Assembly (NCBI GenBank): GCA_902796115.1
Contig: CADBNX010000487.1
Coordinates: 1-9,216 of the forward strand
DNA: 9,216 bases
Reading direction: 5' to 3'
DNA from: an uncultured Eubacteriales bacterium
GTDB lineage: Bacteria; Bacillota; Clostridia; Christensenellales; Aristaeellaceae
Part shown: positions 1-6,731 of the stretch, one piece after another
Numbering within the stretch: the first letter of the stretch is position 1
Layout of the letters: each line of letters begins with the position of its first letter
Made by a program: the position numbers and the translations under genes
The notes under the pieces: model-generated
The model's database searches: none
Seen by the model: the letters and a program-made list of their open reading frames with translations, nothing else
What the model was told of the DNA's origin: nothing

Positions 1-1
1 A

Positions 2-91
2 AAGAAATACGACCCCCGGTACGGCTGCGGCAAGTGCCAGGTGGGCGTGCCGTGCGAGGACCGGATCCCGGGGGGCGGACCCCGCCGGTGA
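2..91 (+). CDS. C-terminal end of an iron-sulfur protein (partial)
   Basis: An open frame enters from the left edge and ends at TGA 89-91, giving 29 residues. They contain the cysteine-rich stretch YGCGKCQVGVPCE, with Cys at fragment positions 9, 12 and 18 (CxxCx5C), then a short basic Gly/Pro tail. This resembles the C-terminal cluster-binding tail of clostridial 4Fe-4S proteins related to epoxyqueuosine reductase (QueG-like, double-cluster binding domain); that resemblance is from memory of the family. The rest of the protein lies outside the window, so the function cannot be confirmed. The strong hairpin 46 nt downstream of the stop supports this being a true gene end. Confidence 0.5.
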   Translation, partial: KKYDPRYGCGKCQVGVPCEDRIPGGGPRR

Positions 92-136
92 CGAATCCGG
101 GCGGTCCGTGCGCCGTCCGCAAACCATAGAGGAATA

Positions 137-170
137 CGGGCCGGGACTGCCTTACGGCAGCCCCGGCCCG
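137..170 (+). terminator. GC-rich hairpin, probable intrinsic terminator
   Basis: A 15-bp stem CGGGCCGGGACTGCC / GGCAGCCCCGGCCCG has a single A-C mismatch and a TTAC loop. It is followed by only a short T-run (TGTTT), so it is a less than ideal intrinsic terminator. It lies 46 nt after the stop of the left-edge gene and between convergent genes, so it may stop transcription from both sides. No other convincing terminator was seen downstream of the minus-strand gene that ends at 318. Confidence 0.65.
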
Positions 171-317
171 TGTTTAGCTGCGAAAACCGTACGAAACGGA
201 CGTGTGTCGGCTGAACCTGCTTTTTCGTGATTTGCGGGTTGTTATAAGCAGGGAAGACTGGTTGATTCTGCGGCGGCCCCGGTCATACAGCGGGGAAAAG
301 GAGTCCTTCGGGCACGC

Positions 318-1070
318 TCAGCCCCGGATGCCGCATTGGAGCATGATGACGTTGTGGTCGGTCATGAATTCGCCTTCCCAGGTCACGTTTACGGAATAGC
401 GTGCCACGTCGAATTTCCCGGGATTGATGAAGAAATAGTCGATCGGCCCCATATAGGGAGGGTCATATTTGCCGAAACCGTTGAAGGTGCCTGTTTCCTC
501 GGTGTCTTCCGTTTGATATTTGGCGTCCAGATAGCCGCGACGCATCACCGCTTCGTAAATCACCGAATCCTTCCGGGAATTGAAATCGCCGGTCATGACC
601 ACGGGCAGCCCCTGCGCGGAGAACCTGTCGGCAAGATCGAGCACCATTTCGATCTCCTTTTCCCGGATGGGCTCGTTATAGGCGTCCAGATGCGTGTTGA
701 TGTGCGCGTAGCGCCGCTTCGTATCCGCGCATTCAAAGACGGCCCAGCCCGCGGAAATGAAGTATTTCGATCCGTATCCCTGCGAGGGCAGGTCCGGTGT
801 TTCGGACAGCCAGATCACGCCGTGGTTGATCAGGCTGACCTGCTCCGGGTCATAGTAGATGTAGTTTTTGAACATCAGCTGGGGCTGCGCACGGCGGTAT
901 CCCGTCAATACCTGATCCAGCCGCTCGCGCCAGAACGGTTCCGTTTCCTGAAAACCGACGGACGCGGGACGGTGATGAAGCAGAAAAGCCGCGACGCGCG
1001 GCTCGCGCTCCTTCTGCATGTTGTCGTCGGCGCTTTTCGCGCACTTGAGGTTGAAGCTTACGATTTTCAT
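318..1070 (-). CDS. Endonuclease/exonuclease/phosphatase (EEP) family hydrolase
   Basis: A 250-residue protein of the Mg2+-dependent EEP fold (DNase I, exonuclease III, inositol-phosphatase and sphingomyelinase superfamily), one complete domain. All family motifs are visible in order: Asn7 (SFNLK), Gln41-Glu42 (GFQET, metal-binding Glu), His127 in HINTHLD, Asp162 and Asn164 in TGDFN, Asp211 in PIDYFF, and Asp238-His239 in TDHN. It therefore looks catalytically intact. There is no signal peptide or membrane segment, so it is probably cytoplasmic. The substrate (nucleic acid, phosphoinositide-like or other phosphodiester) cannot be told from sequence. The start is ATG at 1070-1068, because a perfect AAAGGAG (1079-1085) sits 8 nt upstream; an in-frame TTG six codons earlier lies inside that site. 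The SD bases AGGAG could pair with CTCCT just before the ATG, but the loop would be only 2 nt. The gene is divergent from the catabolic operon and has its own promoter. Confidence 0.9.
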   Translation of the reverse strand: MKIVSFNLKCAKSADDNMQKEREPRVAAFLLHHRPASVGFQETEPFWRERLDQVLTGYRRAQPQLMFKNYIYYDPEQVSLINHGVIWLSETPDLPSQGYGSKYFISAGWAVFECADTKRRYAHINTHLDAYNEPIREKEIEMVLDLADRFSAQGLPVVMTGDFNSRKDSVIYEAVMRRGYLDAKYQTEDTEETGTFNGFGKYDPPYMGPIDYFFINPGKFDVARYSVNVTWEGEFMTDHNVIMLQCGIRG

Positions 1071-1102
1071 GAGGAGTTCTCCTTTCAAATGTCATACGAG
1101 AT

Positions 1103-1118
1103 ATACGGCCGGCGGTAT
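1103..1118. repeat. Imperfect palindrome in the hydrolase leader
   Basis: ATACGGCCGGCGGTAT pairs with its own reverse complement at 14 of 16 positions (ATAC/GTAT ends, GCCGGC centre). It lies 33 nt upstream of the minus-strand ATG, inside the predicted leader and just ahead of the ribosome binding site. It could be a secondary protein-binding site or a small RNA hairpin, or be chance in GC-rich DNA. Confidence 0.3.
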
Positions 1119-1218
1119 GCATCCGACATATTGTGAATCATCCGGTTCAGATAACGATCCCGTTTCATCATCCGCGGTCATCTCTTACTTTGGGCACAAA
1201 TGCCGTAAGTTCGGGATG

Positions 1219-1247
1219 ATTATACCGTTTCCATGCATCAATTTCAA
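1219..1247 (-). promoter_or_regulatory. Sigma70-type promoter of the EEP hydrolase
   Basis: On the minus strand, TTGAAA (1247-1242) and a perfect TATAAT (1224-1219) are separated by exactly 17 nt. That is 11 of 12 consensus bases at ideal spacing. Transcription would begin near 1212, leaving a leader of about 140 nt before the ATG at 1070. It is the strongest promoter-like sequence I could find in the window. Confidence 0.75.
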
Positions 1248-1256
1248 CTGAAATTG
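1239..1256. promoter_or_regulatory. 18-bp inverted repeat, candidate operator
   Basis: CAATTTCAACTGAAATTG has two perfect 8-bp arms around a central AC. It covers the -35 hexamer (1242-1247) of the minus-strand promoter and lies about 60 bp upstream of the -35 of the rightward promoter. A dimeric helix-turn-helix repressor bound here would block hydrolase transcription and could also affect the operon. The half-sites do not match an operator I can name: the Dickeya/Erwinia KdgR box has TGAAA and TTTCA in the opposite order. Confidence 0.45.
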
Positions 1257-1312
1257 CGCCCTTATCGAAAACTTGGGACGCAAACGCCTTCAGTTTATGA
1301 TCAATAACCGCT

Positions 1313-1340
1313 TTGCGCATCCCTTATCCTGTGGTATACT
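1313..1340 (+). promoter_or_regulatory. Extended -10 promoter of the catabolic operon
   Basis: TGGTATACT (1332-1340) is an extended -10 element: TG, one base, then TATACT with 5 of 6 consensus bases. A weak TTGCGC lies 16 nt upstream at 1313-1318. Transcription would start near 1347, about 43 nt before the first operon ATG. The poor -35 and good extended -10 suit a promoter that depends on an activator or is only moderately strong. Confidence 0.55.
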
Positions 1341-1389
1341 GTATGGAAGCGGGGCGGGAAACGCGCCCGAAAGCAGGGAGGGAACCTTG

Positions 1390-2298
1390 ATGGATAACAG
1401 ACGGTATCCGCGGGCAAGCTATATCACACCGTGCGTGACGTGTCTGAAAGCGGACGGGAGTGTGGATCTGAAAGCCCAGGAAAAGGTATATGACCATCTG
1501 ATCGGCGGCGGCATGGACGGCGTGCTGGTGCTGGGCAGCATGGGGGAATTCTTCACGCTGACGGAAGCGGAGCGCCGCGAAACGGCGGAGCACGCCGTTT
1601 CGTATATTCACGGCCGGATGCGGGTGCTGATCGGCACGGCATCGATGAATACGGCGGAAACGCTGCGCCTGTCCCGGCACGCGCTCGAAAAAGGCGCGGA
1701 TGCCGTGGCGGTGATTTCCCCCTGGTATCTGAAGCTCGCGCCGGAGGATCTGTTCCGGTTTTATGACGGCCTGGCACCGCAGATCCCCGGAAAGCTGATG
1801 CTGTACAATTACCCGGACCGGACGGTGCACGACATCGACGCGGGGCTCGCGCTGCGGCTGCGGCGGCGGCATGACAACATCATCGGTCTGAAGGATTCGG
1901 CGCGCAGCGCCGAACACACCGTGGACGTGGTGCGCACGGTGCAGGCGGAGTATCCGGATTTTGAGGTTTTCTGCGGGTATGACAATTTTATGCCCGATGT
2001 GATCCGCGCGGGCGGAGACGGCGCGATCGGGGGCCTGAGCAACATCATGCCCGCGCTGCTGCGCGACTGGGTGCGCGCGTTCCGGGACGGGGACGAGGCT
2101 GCGCAGCAGGCCTGCGCGAAGCGGGTGGATGCCCTGATGCCCATTTATAACCTGGATACCGTGTTCATCCCCAATGTCAAGGGCGCGATGGCGGAGGCGG
2201 GCGTCGATATCCCGACGCGCGTTTCCTTCCCGCTGGCGGAATGCGGCGCGGAAAAAAGAAAAGAGATCAGGAAATTCCTGGAAAAGGCGAAAGCATGA
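1390..2298 (+). CDS. DHDPS/N-acetylneuraminate lyase-family aldolase
   Basis: A 302-residue class I (Schiff-base) aldolase/lyase of full family length. Visible motifs are the pyruvate-carboxylate loop G49-S50-M51-G52-E53, Tyr139 in YNYP, and Lys168 in GLKDS, the lysine that forms the imine with the keto substrate. The family includes dihydrodipicolinate synthase, sialic acid lyase, and 2-keto-3-deoxy-sugar-acid aldolases and dehydratases. The usual Thr-Thr pair of dihydrodipicolinate synthase is Ser-Met here, which argues against a DapA role, although Arg144 sits where DapA has its semialdehyde-binding Arg. With sugar dehydrogenases downstream, I infer cleavage or dehydration of a keto-deoxy sugar acid. 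The start is ATG 1390 because GGGAGG (1376-1381) precedes it by 8 nt; starting further upstream would run through the promoter. It is the first gene of the operon, and its stop overlaps the next start (ATGA). Confidence 0.88.
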   Translation: MDNRRYPRASYITPCVTCLKADGSVDLKAQEKVYDHLIGGGMDGVLVLGSMGEFFTLTEAERRETAEHAVSYIHGRMRVLIGTASMNTAETLRLSRHALEKGADAVAVISPWYLKLAPEDLFRFYDGLAPQIPGKLMLYNYPDRTVHDIDAGLALRLRRRHDNIIGLKDSARSAEHTVDVVRTVQAEYPDFEVFCGYDNFMPDVIRAGGDGAIGGLSNIMPALLRDWVRAFRDGDEAAQQACAKRVDALMPIYNLDTVFIPNVKGAMAEAGVDIPTRVSFPLAECGAEKRKEIRKFLEKAKA

Positions 2299-4802
2299 AG
2301 CAATACCGTGTTACGGGCATGACCTGTGCGGCCTGCCAGGCCAGGGTGGAGAAGGCGGTCGGAAAGGTGCCGGGGGTTTCGTCCTGCGCGGTGAGCCTGC
2401 TGACCGATTCCATGGCGGTGGAAGGCACTGCGTCCGAAGCTGACGTGATCGCCGCGGTGGAAAAGGCGGGATACGGCGCGCAGGCGAAGGGCGGCGAAGG
2501 GAAACGGGCGGAGCCGGATGAACTGAAGGATACCGAGACGCCGAAGCTGAAAAGGCGGCTTTTCGCGTCGCTGGGCTTTCTGGCCGTGCTGATGTATATC
2601 TCGATGGGGCATACGATGTGGTCCTGGCCCCTGCCCCCCTTCCTGCACGGGAATCCGGCGGCGCTGGGGCTGTGCCAGATGCTGCTGGCCGGCATTGTAA
2701 TGGTGATCAACCAGCGCTTTTTCATCAGCGGGTTTTCGGCGCTGCTGCACAGGGCCCCGAATATGGATACGCTGGTGGCGCTGGGAAGCGCGGCCTCCTT
2801 CGGCTACTCCCTGTGGGCGCTGTTCGCGCTGACAGGCGCGCAGGCGCGGGGGGACATGCAGGGCGCGATGGCGTACCTGCACGATTTCTATTTTGAATCC
2901 GCCGCGATGATCCTGACCCTGATCACGGTGGGAAAAATGCTGGAAGCGCGCTCGAAAGGGCGCACGACGGACGCGCTGAAAGGCCTGATGCGCCTGAAGG
3001 CGAAAACCGCGTGCCTCGAGCGGGACGGCAGGGAAATCACGGTGGGCATCGACGAGGTGCGCGTCGGGGACATTTTTCTGGTGCGTCCGGGAGAGAACAT
3101 TCCGGTGGACGGCGTGGTGCTCTCGGGTTACAGCGCGGTGAACGAAAGCGCGCTGACCGGGGAAAGCGTGCCGGCGGAGAGAAAAGAAGGGGACCGCGTA
3201 TCCGCCGCGACGGTGAACCAGTCCGGTTTCCTGCGCTGCCGCGCGGAACGCGTGGGCGAGGATACGACGCTGAGCCAGATCATCCGCATGGTGTCGGACG
3301 CGGCCGCGACGAAAGCGCCGATCGCCAAAACCGCGGACAGGGTGAGCGGCGTTTTCGTGCCGGCGGTGATCGCGGCCGCGCTGGTGACGCTCGCGGTGTG
3401 GCTGCTGCTCGGGAAGGAAAGCGGGTACGCGATCGCGCGGGCGGTGAGCGTGCTGGTGATTTCCTGTCCCTGCGCGCTTGGCCTTGCGACCCCGGTGGCG
3501 ATCATGGTGGGGAACGGCATCGGCGCGAAAAACGGCATCCTGTTCAAAACCGCGGCGTCACTCGAGGAGTGCGGCAGGACGCAGATCGCGGTGCTGGATA
3601 AAACGGGCACACTCACGCGCGGGGAAATGACGGTGACGGATGTAAGCGCGGAAGGACCGGAGGAAGAACTGCTTCGGGTCGCCGCCGCGCTGGAGAAAAA
3701 CAGCGAGCATCCGCTGGCCAAGGCGGTCCTCGCGTACGCGGAAAAGATGAAAGTATCTCCGCTTCCGGCCTCGGATTTCACAGCCATACCGGGGAAAGGC
3801 CTGCGCGCCGTGATCGGCGGGGAGGAAGCGCGGGGCGGAAAGGCGGAGTACGTGCCCGTCACGCGGGCGCTGCGCGCCGACGCGGAAAAGCTGGAGAGGG
3901 AAGGGAAAACCGTGATGTATTTCGCCCTCGGCGCCCGTCCGCTCGGCCTGATCGCGGCGGCGGATACCCTGAAGGACGACAGCGTCGGAGCCGTGCGGGA
4001 AATGAAGGAGCTGGGGCTGAAGGTGGTCATGCTCACCGGAGACAATCCGCGCACCGCGGAGGTCATCGGCAGGCAGGCCGGGGTGGACCGCGTGATCGCG
4101 GGCGTGCTGCCGGAGGGCAAGGAAGCGGCGGTGCGGCAGCTGCGTGAAGCGGGCCGCGTGCTGATGGTGGGCGACGGCATCAACGACGCGCCGGCACTGA
4201 CGCGGGCGGATACCGGCATGGCCATCGGAGCGGGCACGGACGTGGCGATCGACGCCGCGGACGTGGTGCTGGTGAACAGCCGCCTGTCGGATGTGCCCGC
4301 CGCGCTGCGGCTGAGCCGGCTGACCCTCCGGAACATTCACCAGAACCTTTTCTGGGCGTTCATTTACAACTGCATCGGCATCCCGCTGGCGGCGGGCTGC
4401 TTCATCAGCCTGTTCGGATGGCAGCTGAACCCGATGTTCGGCGCTGCGGCCATGAGCCTGTCAAGCTTCTGCGTGGTATCAAACGCGCTGCGCCTGAACC
4501 TGTACGATATCCGCGCAGCCCGCGTTTCCCTTGCGCGGAAGAGCGTGGAGCTGCCGCCGGAAACACACGAAGAAACGGAACAGAAGGAGGAAAAGAAAAT
4601 GGAAAAGACGGTCAAAATCGAAGGGATGATGTGCCAGCACTGCGAAATGCACGTGAAGAAGGCGCTGGAGGCGCTGCCCCAGGTGGACGCGGCCGTGACC
4701 AGCCACGAGAAGGGTACCGCCGTGCTGACCCTGAACGCGCCGGTTGCCGACGCGGAACTTAAAAAGGCCGTGGAAGAAGCGGGCTATACCTTTGTCGAAT
4801 GA
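2295..4802 (+). CDS. copA: Cu(I)-type P1B ATPase with N- and C-terminal metal-binding domains
   Basis: An 835-residue heavy-metal efflux ATPase of the inner membrane. In order: an N-terminal HMA domain with MTCAAC (Cys11, Cys14); four membrane helices (about residues 93-235); the actuator domain with TGES at 288-291; two helices including the CPC metal site (Cys391, Cys393); phosphorylated Asp435 in DKTGT; HP at 472-473; GDGIND at 626-631; two last helices carrying Tyr691-Asn692 and Met720/Ser723/Ser724. CPC, YN and MxxSS together mark the Cu(I)/Ag(I) subgroup. After a charged Glu/Lys linker, a second HMA domain begins at Met769 with CQHC (Cys780, Cys783), much like a fused CopZ chaperone. 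The start ATG overlaps the aldolase stop (ATGA) and has only a weak AAGGCG upstream, which suggests translational coupling. No CsoR- or CopY-type regulator lies in the window. Its placement inside a sugar-catabolism operon is unusual. Confidence 0.95.
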   Translation: MKQYRVTGMTCAACQARVEKAVGKVPGVSSCAVSLLTDSMAVEGTASEADVIAAVEKAGYGAQAKGGEGKRAEPDELKDTETPKLKRRLFASLGFLAVLMYISMGHTMWSWPLPPFLHGNPAALGLCQMLLAGIVMVINQRFFISGFSALLHRAPNMDTLVALGSAASFGYSLWALFALTGAQARGDMQGAMAYLHDFYFESAAMILTLITVGKMLEARSKGRTTDALKGLMRLKAKTACLERDGREITVGIDEVRVGDIFLVRPGENIPVDGVVLSGYSAVNESALTGESVPAERKEGDRVSAATVNQSGFLRCRAERVGEDTTLSQIIRMVSDAAATKAPIAKTADRVSGVFVPAVIAAALVTLAVWLLLGKESGYAIARAVSVLVISCPCALGLATPVAIMVGNGIGAKNGILFKTAASLEECGRTQIAVLDKTGTLTRGEMTVTDVSAEGPEEELLRVAAALEKNSEHPLAKAVLAYAEKMKVSPLPASDFTAIPGKGLRAVIGGEEARGGKAEYVPVTRALRADAEKLEREGKTVMYFALGARPLGLIAAADTLKDDSVGAVREMKELGLKVVMLTGDNPRTAEVIGRQAGVDRVIAGVLPEGKEAAVRQLREAGRVLMVGDGINDAPALTRADTGMAIGAGTDVAIDAADVVLVNSRLSDVPAALRLSRLTLRNIHQNLFWAFIYNCIGIPLAAGCFISLFGWQLNPMFGAAAMSLSSFCVVSNALRLNLYDIRAARVSLARKSVELPPETHEETEQKEEKKMEKTVKIEGMMCQHCEMHVKKALEALPQVDAAVTSHEKGTAVLTLNAPVADAELKKAVEEAGYTFVE
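4584..4590 (+). promoter_or_regulatory. Internal Shine-Dalgarno inside copA
   Basis: AAGGAGG, a full match to the anti-SD core, lies inside the ATPase reading frame, 8 nt before the in-frame ATG at 4599. In protein terms it falls in the Glu/Lys linker, so lysine and glutamate codons alone could produce it by chance. Its exact placement ahead of a complete domain is what makes it notable. Confidence 0.5.
4599..4802 (+). CDS. Possible nested CopZ-like copper chaperone (internal start in copA)
   Basis: Translation from ATG 4599, in the same frame as the ATPase, would give a 67-residue protein: one whole HMA domain with MMCQHC (Cys12, Cys15) and a C-terminal GYTFVE end. Stand-alone CopZ-type chaperones, which hand Cu(I) to CopA, are about this size and begin in the same way. 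The start has a perfect Shine-Dalgarno at ideal distance. Known precedent: E. coli copA yields a short metallochaperone from its own mRNA by frameshifting, so getting both products from one gene is biologically plausible. Whether the internal start is used is inference; the domain may act only as the C-terminal part of the ATPase. Confidence 0.4.
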   Translation: MEKTVKIEGMMCQHCEMHVKKALEALPQVDAAVTSHEKGTAVLTLNAPVADAELKKAVEEAGYTFVE

Positions 4803-4812
4803 GGAATATCAT

Positions 4813-5655
4813 ATGCCATTTGTAAAATCGGATGCCATGCTGCGCTCCGCGCGACAGGGCGGTTATGCCGTAGGCGCGTTCAACGCGGAGAATATGGAAA
4901 TGGTGCAGGCCATCCTGGCGGCCGCGGAGGAAATGCGCGCTCCCGTAATGATCCAGACCACGCCGGGCACGCTCCGATACGCGCCGCCGGAAGTGTTTGC
5001 GGGCATGGTGCGGGCGCTGGCGGAAAAAGCAGCCGTGCCGGCCGCGCTGCACCTGGATCACGGGGATTCGGCGGAACTGGCGCGGCGCTGCCTTGCGGCG
5101 GGCTATACGTCCGTCATGATCGACGGATCCCGCCTGCCCTTTGAGGAAAACATCGCGCTGACGCTGCGTGTGGTCGGGATGGCAGGCGCCGTGCCTGTCG
5201 AAGCGGAGCTCGGCACGGTGGGCGGAAAGGAAGATACCCTGACGGCACGGGCCGCGTACACCGACCCGGAGCAGGCGGCGGAATTCGTGTGCAGGACGGG
5301 TATCGCAAGCTTCGCGCCTGCCATCGGCACGGCGCACGGGGTGTACAGGGCGGAGCCGAAGCTGGATCTGGACAGACTGAGTGCCATCCGCGACGCCGCT
5401 CCGGTGCCCCTGGTGCTGCACGGCACGAGCGGCGTGCCGGATGATACGGTGCGCGAATGCATCCGCCGCGGCATCTGCAAGGTGAATTACGCGACGGATC
5501 TGCGGCAGACCTTTACCGCGGCCGTACGGCAAGCGCTTGAGGAAGACGCGGGCTTTGACCCGAAGAAATACCTTTCACGCGCGCGGGAAGCGGTAAAGAG
5601 AAGGGTGTGCGCGCTGATCCGGGTGTGCGGCAGCGACGGAAAGGCGGACGCCTGA
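4813..5655 (+). CDS. Class II (zinc) ketose-bisphosphate aldolase, GatY/KbaY-like
   Basis: A 280-residue class II aldolase of the fructose/tagatose-1,6-bisphosphate family, full length for the GatY/KbaY subgroup. Key sites: catalytic Asp82 and zinc ligand His83 in HLDHGD; the EAELGTVGG segment with its Glu-rich metal region; zinc ligands His175 (GTAHGVY) and His203 (LHGTSG); and the phosphate/substrate loop Asn225-Tyr-Ala-Thr-Asp. The N-terminal TTPGT and the Cys-Gly-rich C-terminus also recall GatY. The reaction expected is reversible cleavage of a ketose 1,6-bisphosphate to glycerone phosphate and an aldehyde phosphate; fructose, tagatose or another ketose phosphate cannot be distinguished. 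ATG 4813 is chosen because GAGG (4801-4804), which overlaps the copA stop, lies 8 nt upstream. The gap to copA is only 10 nt. The next gene is GatD-like, which supports a polyol-phosphate/tagatose-type route, but no kinase is present here. Confidence 0.87.
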   Translation: MPFVKSDAMLRSARQGGYAVGAFNAENMEMVQAILAAAEEMRAPVMIQTTPGTLRYAPPEVFAGMVRALAEKAAVPAALHLDHGDSAELARRCLAAGYTSVMIDGSRLPFEENIALTLRVVGMAGAVPVEAELGTVGGKEDTLTARAAYTDPEQAAEFVCRTGIASFAPAIGTAHGVYRAEPKLDLDRLSAIRDAAPVPLVLHGTSGVPDDTVRECIRRGICKVNYATDLRQTFTAAVRQALEEDAGFDPKKYLSRAREAVKRRVCALIRVCGSDGKADA

Positions 5656-5681
5656 CAACGGACGGAAAGCAGGGAAAAAAG

Positions 5682-6731
5682 ATGAAAGCAGCGGTACTGG
5701 TTCAGAACAGGGATTTGCGTTACGACGACTGGAAAACGCCCGAATGCGGACCGGAGGATGTGCTGATCCGGGTGCGCGCGGCGGGCATCTGCGGCAGCGA
5801 TGTGCCCCGGGTGCTGCATCGGGGCGCGCATTTCTATCCGATCGTGCTGGGACACGAGTTCAGCGGGGACGTAGCGGCGGCAGGCGAAAAGGTGAAGAGC
5901 GTCCGCGCGGGGGATACCGTGACCGCGGCGCCCCTCCTGCCGTGCATGCGGTGCGCGGACTGTCAGAAGGGCAATTTCTCCCTGTGCCGGCATTACAGCT
6001 TTATCGGAAGCCGGGAGCAGGGTGCTTTCGCGGATTTCGTGGCGGTGCCGGAGAAAAACGTGATCCGCTATGATCCGTCGATCCCCTATACGCAGGCGGC
6101 GATGTTCGAGCCCTCGACGGTGGCACTGCACGGCCTCTTTCAGGGGGATTACCGCGGCGGCGGCACGGCGGCGGTGGTCGGGTGCGGCACCATCGGCATT
6201 TTTACCGCGCAGTGGGCCCGGATCTTCGGCGCGAAGAAGCTGGCGGTGTTTGATGTGGACGAGAGCAGGCTTGCCCTGGCAAAACGTCTCGGCGCCGATG
6301 TGACCGTGAACACGCGGGAGGCGGACTGGAAAGCGGCGGCCCTTGAAATTACGGACGGCGCGCTGTTTGACCATGTGTTTGAGACGGCCGGAAATCCGCA
6401 GACCGGGCTGATCTGTTTTGAAATCGCGGGGAACAAATCCCAGGTCACCTTTATCGGGACCCCGCACAGCCCCATTACCTTCACGCCGGCGCAGTGGGAA
6501 AACATGAACCGGAAGGAATTCCATCTGACCGGCAGCTGGATGAGTTATTCCGCGCCCTTCCCGGGCAGGGAATGGCAGCTGACCGCGCATTTCTTCGCCA
6601 CGGGTGAGCTGCGGTTCGATCCGGCGTTCATTTTCCGCACGTATCCGATGGCGGAGGCGTGGGAGGCGTTCCGGCTGTATGACGAGCCGGAAAAAGTGCA
6701 CGGAAAGGTGATGCTGGTCAATGAAGCGTGA
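5682..6731 (+). CDS. gatD: Zinc-dependent polyol-phosphate dehydrogenase, GatD-like
   Basis: A 349-residue medium-chain zinc dehydrogenase. Catalytic zinc ligands are Cys37 (GICGSD), His58-Glu59 (GHEFSG) and probably Glu143; the structural zinc site is Cys88, Cys91, Cys94 and Cys102; the NAD-binding Rossmann motif is GCGTIG at 167-172. Stretches such as GAHFYPIVLGHEFSG, FIGSR and GSWMSYSAPFPG closely follow E. coli galactitol-1-phosphate 5-dehydrogenase as I remember it, so the best call is that subfamily: oxidation of a hexitol 1-phosphate to a ketose 6-phosphate with NAD+. Related subfamilies (sorbitol, L-threonine or other sugar-alcohol dehydrogenases) remain possible. The start ATG 5682 has AGGG 7 nt upstream and lies 26 nt after the aldolase stop. 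The end overlaps the next gene by 11 nt. Pairing with the GatY-like aldolase suggests the two act in one pathway. Confidence 0.85.
   Translation: MKAAVLVQNRDLRYDDWKTPECGPEDVLIRVRAAGICGSDVPRVLHRGAHFYPIVLGHEFSGDVAAAGEKVKSVRAGDTVTAAPLLPCMRCADCQKGNFSLCRHYSFIGSREQGAFADFVAVPEKNVIRYDPSIPYTQAAMFEPSTVALHGLFQGDYRGGGTAAVVGCGTIGIFTAQWARIFGAKKLAVFDVDESRLALAKRLGADVTVNTREADWKAAALEITDGALFDHVFETAGNPQTGLICFEIAGNKSQVTFIGTPHSPITFTPAQWENMNRKEFHLTGSWMSYSAPFPGREWQLTAHFFATGELRFDPAFIFRTYPMAEAWEAFRLYDEPEKVHGKVMLVNEA

Larger units (their letters stand above)
1071..1389. other. Divergent intergenic regulatory region
   Basis: These 319 bases separate the minus-strand EEP hydrolase from the plus-strand operon. They are visibly more AT-rich than the flanking genes. 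They hold the hydrolase promoter, an inverted repeat over its -35, the operon promoter, and both ribosome binding sites. The minus-strand transcript would have a leader of about 140 nt. An open frame runs in front of the first operon gene (from 1273), but it crosses the predicted promoter and lacks a ribosome binding site, so it is not taken as coding. Confidence 0.75.

Noticed and set aside
251..290. Weak CCCCG/CGGGG stem as a terminator for the minus-strand hydrolase
   Set aside because: Five base pairs, a 9-nt loop and no following T-run on the minus strand.
202..399. Short plus-strand frame after the left hairpin
   Set aside because: No ribosome binding site, unremarkable composition, and it runs into the 3' end of the convergent gene.
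336..1136. Plus-strand open frame over the EEP hydrolase gene
   Set aside because: No ribosome binding site and no domain; the minus-strand frame carries every catalytic motif of the EEP family.
1331..1344. TGGTATAC resembling half of an ExuR/UxuR-type operator
   Set aside because: Only one half matches and the bases are fully explained as an extended -10 element.
1273..1389. N-terminal extension of the first operon gene from an upstream ATG
   Set aside because: It would cross the predicted promoter, lacks an SD, and the family length fits the start at 1390.
3128..4340. Minus-strand open frames opposite copA
   Set aside because: Low-complexity Ser/Ala/Arg-rich products with no motif; shadows of the ATPase gene.
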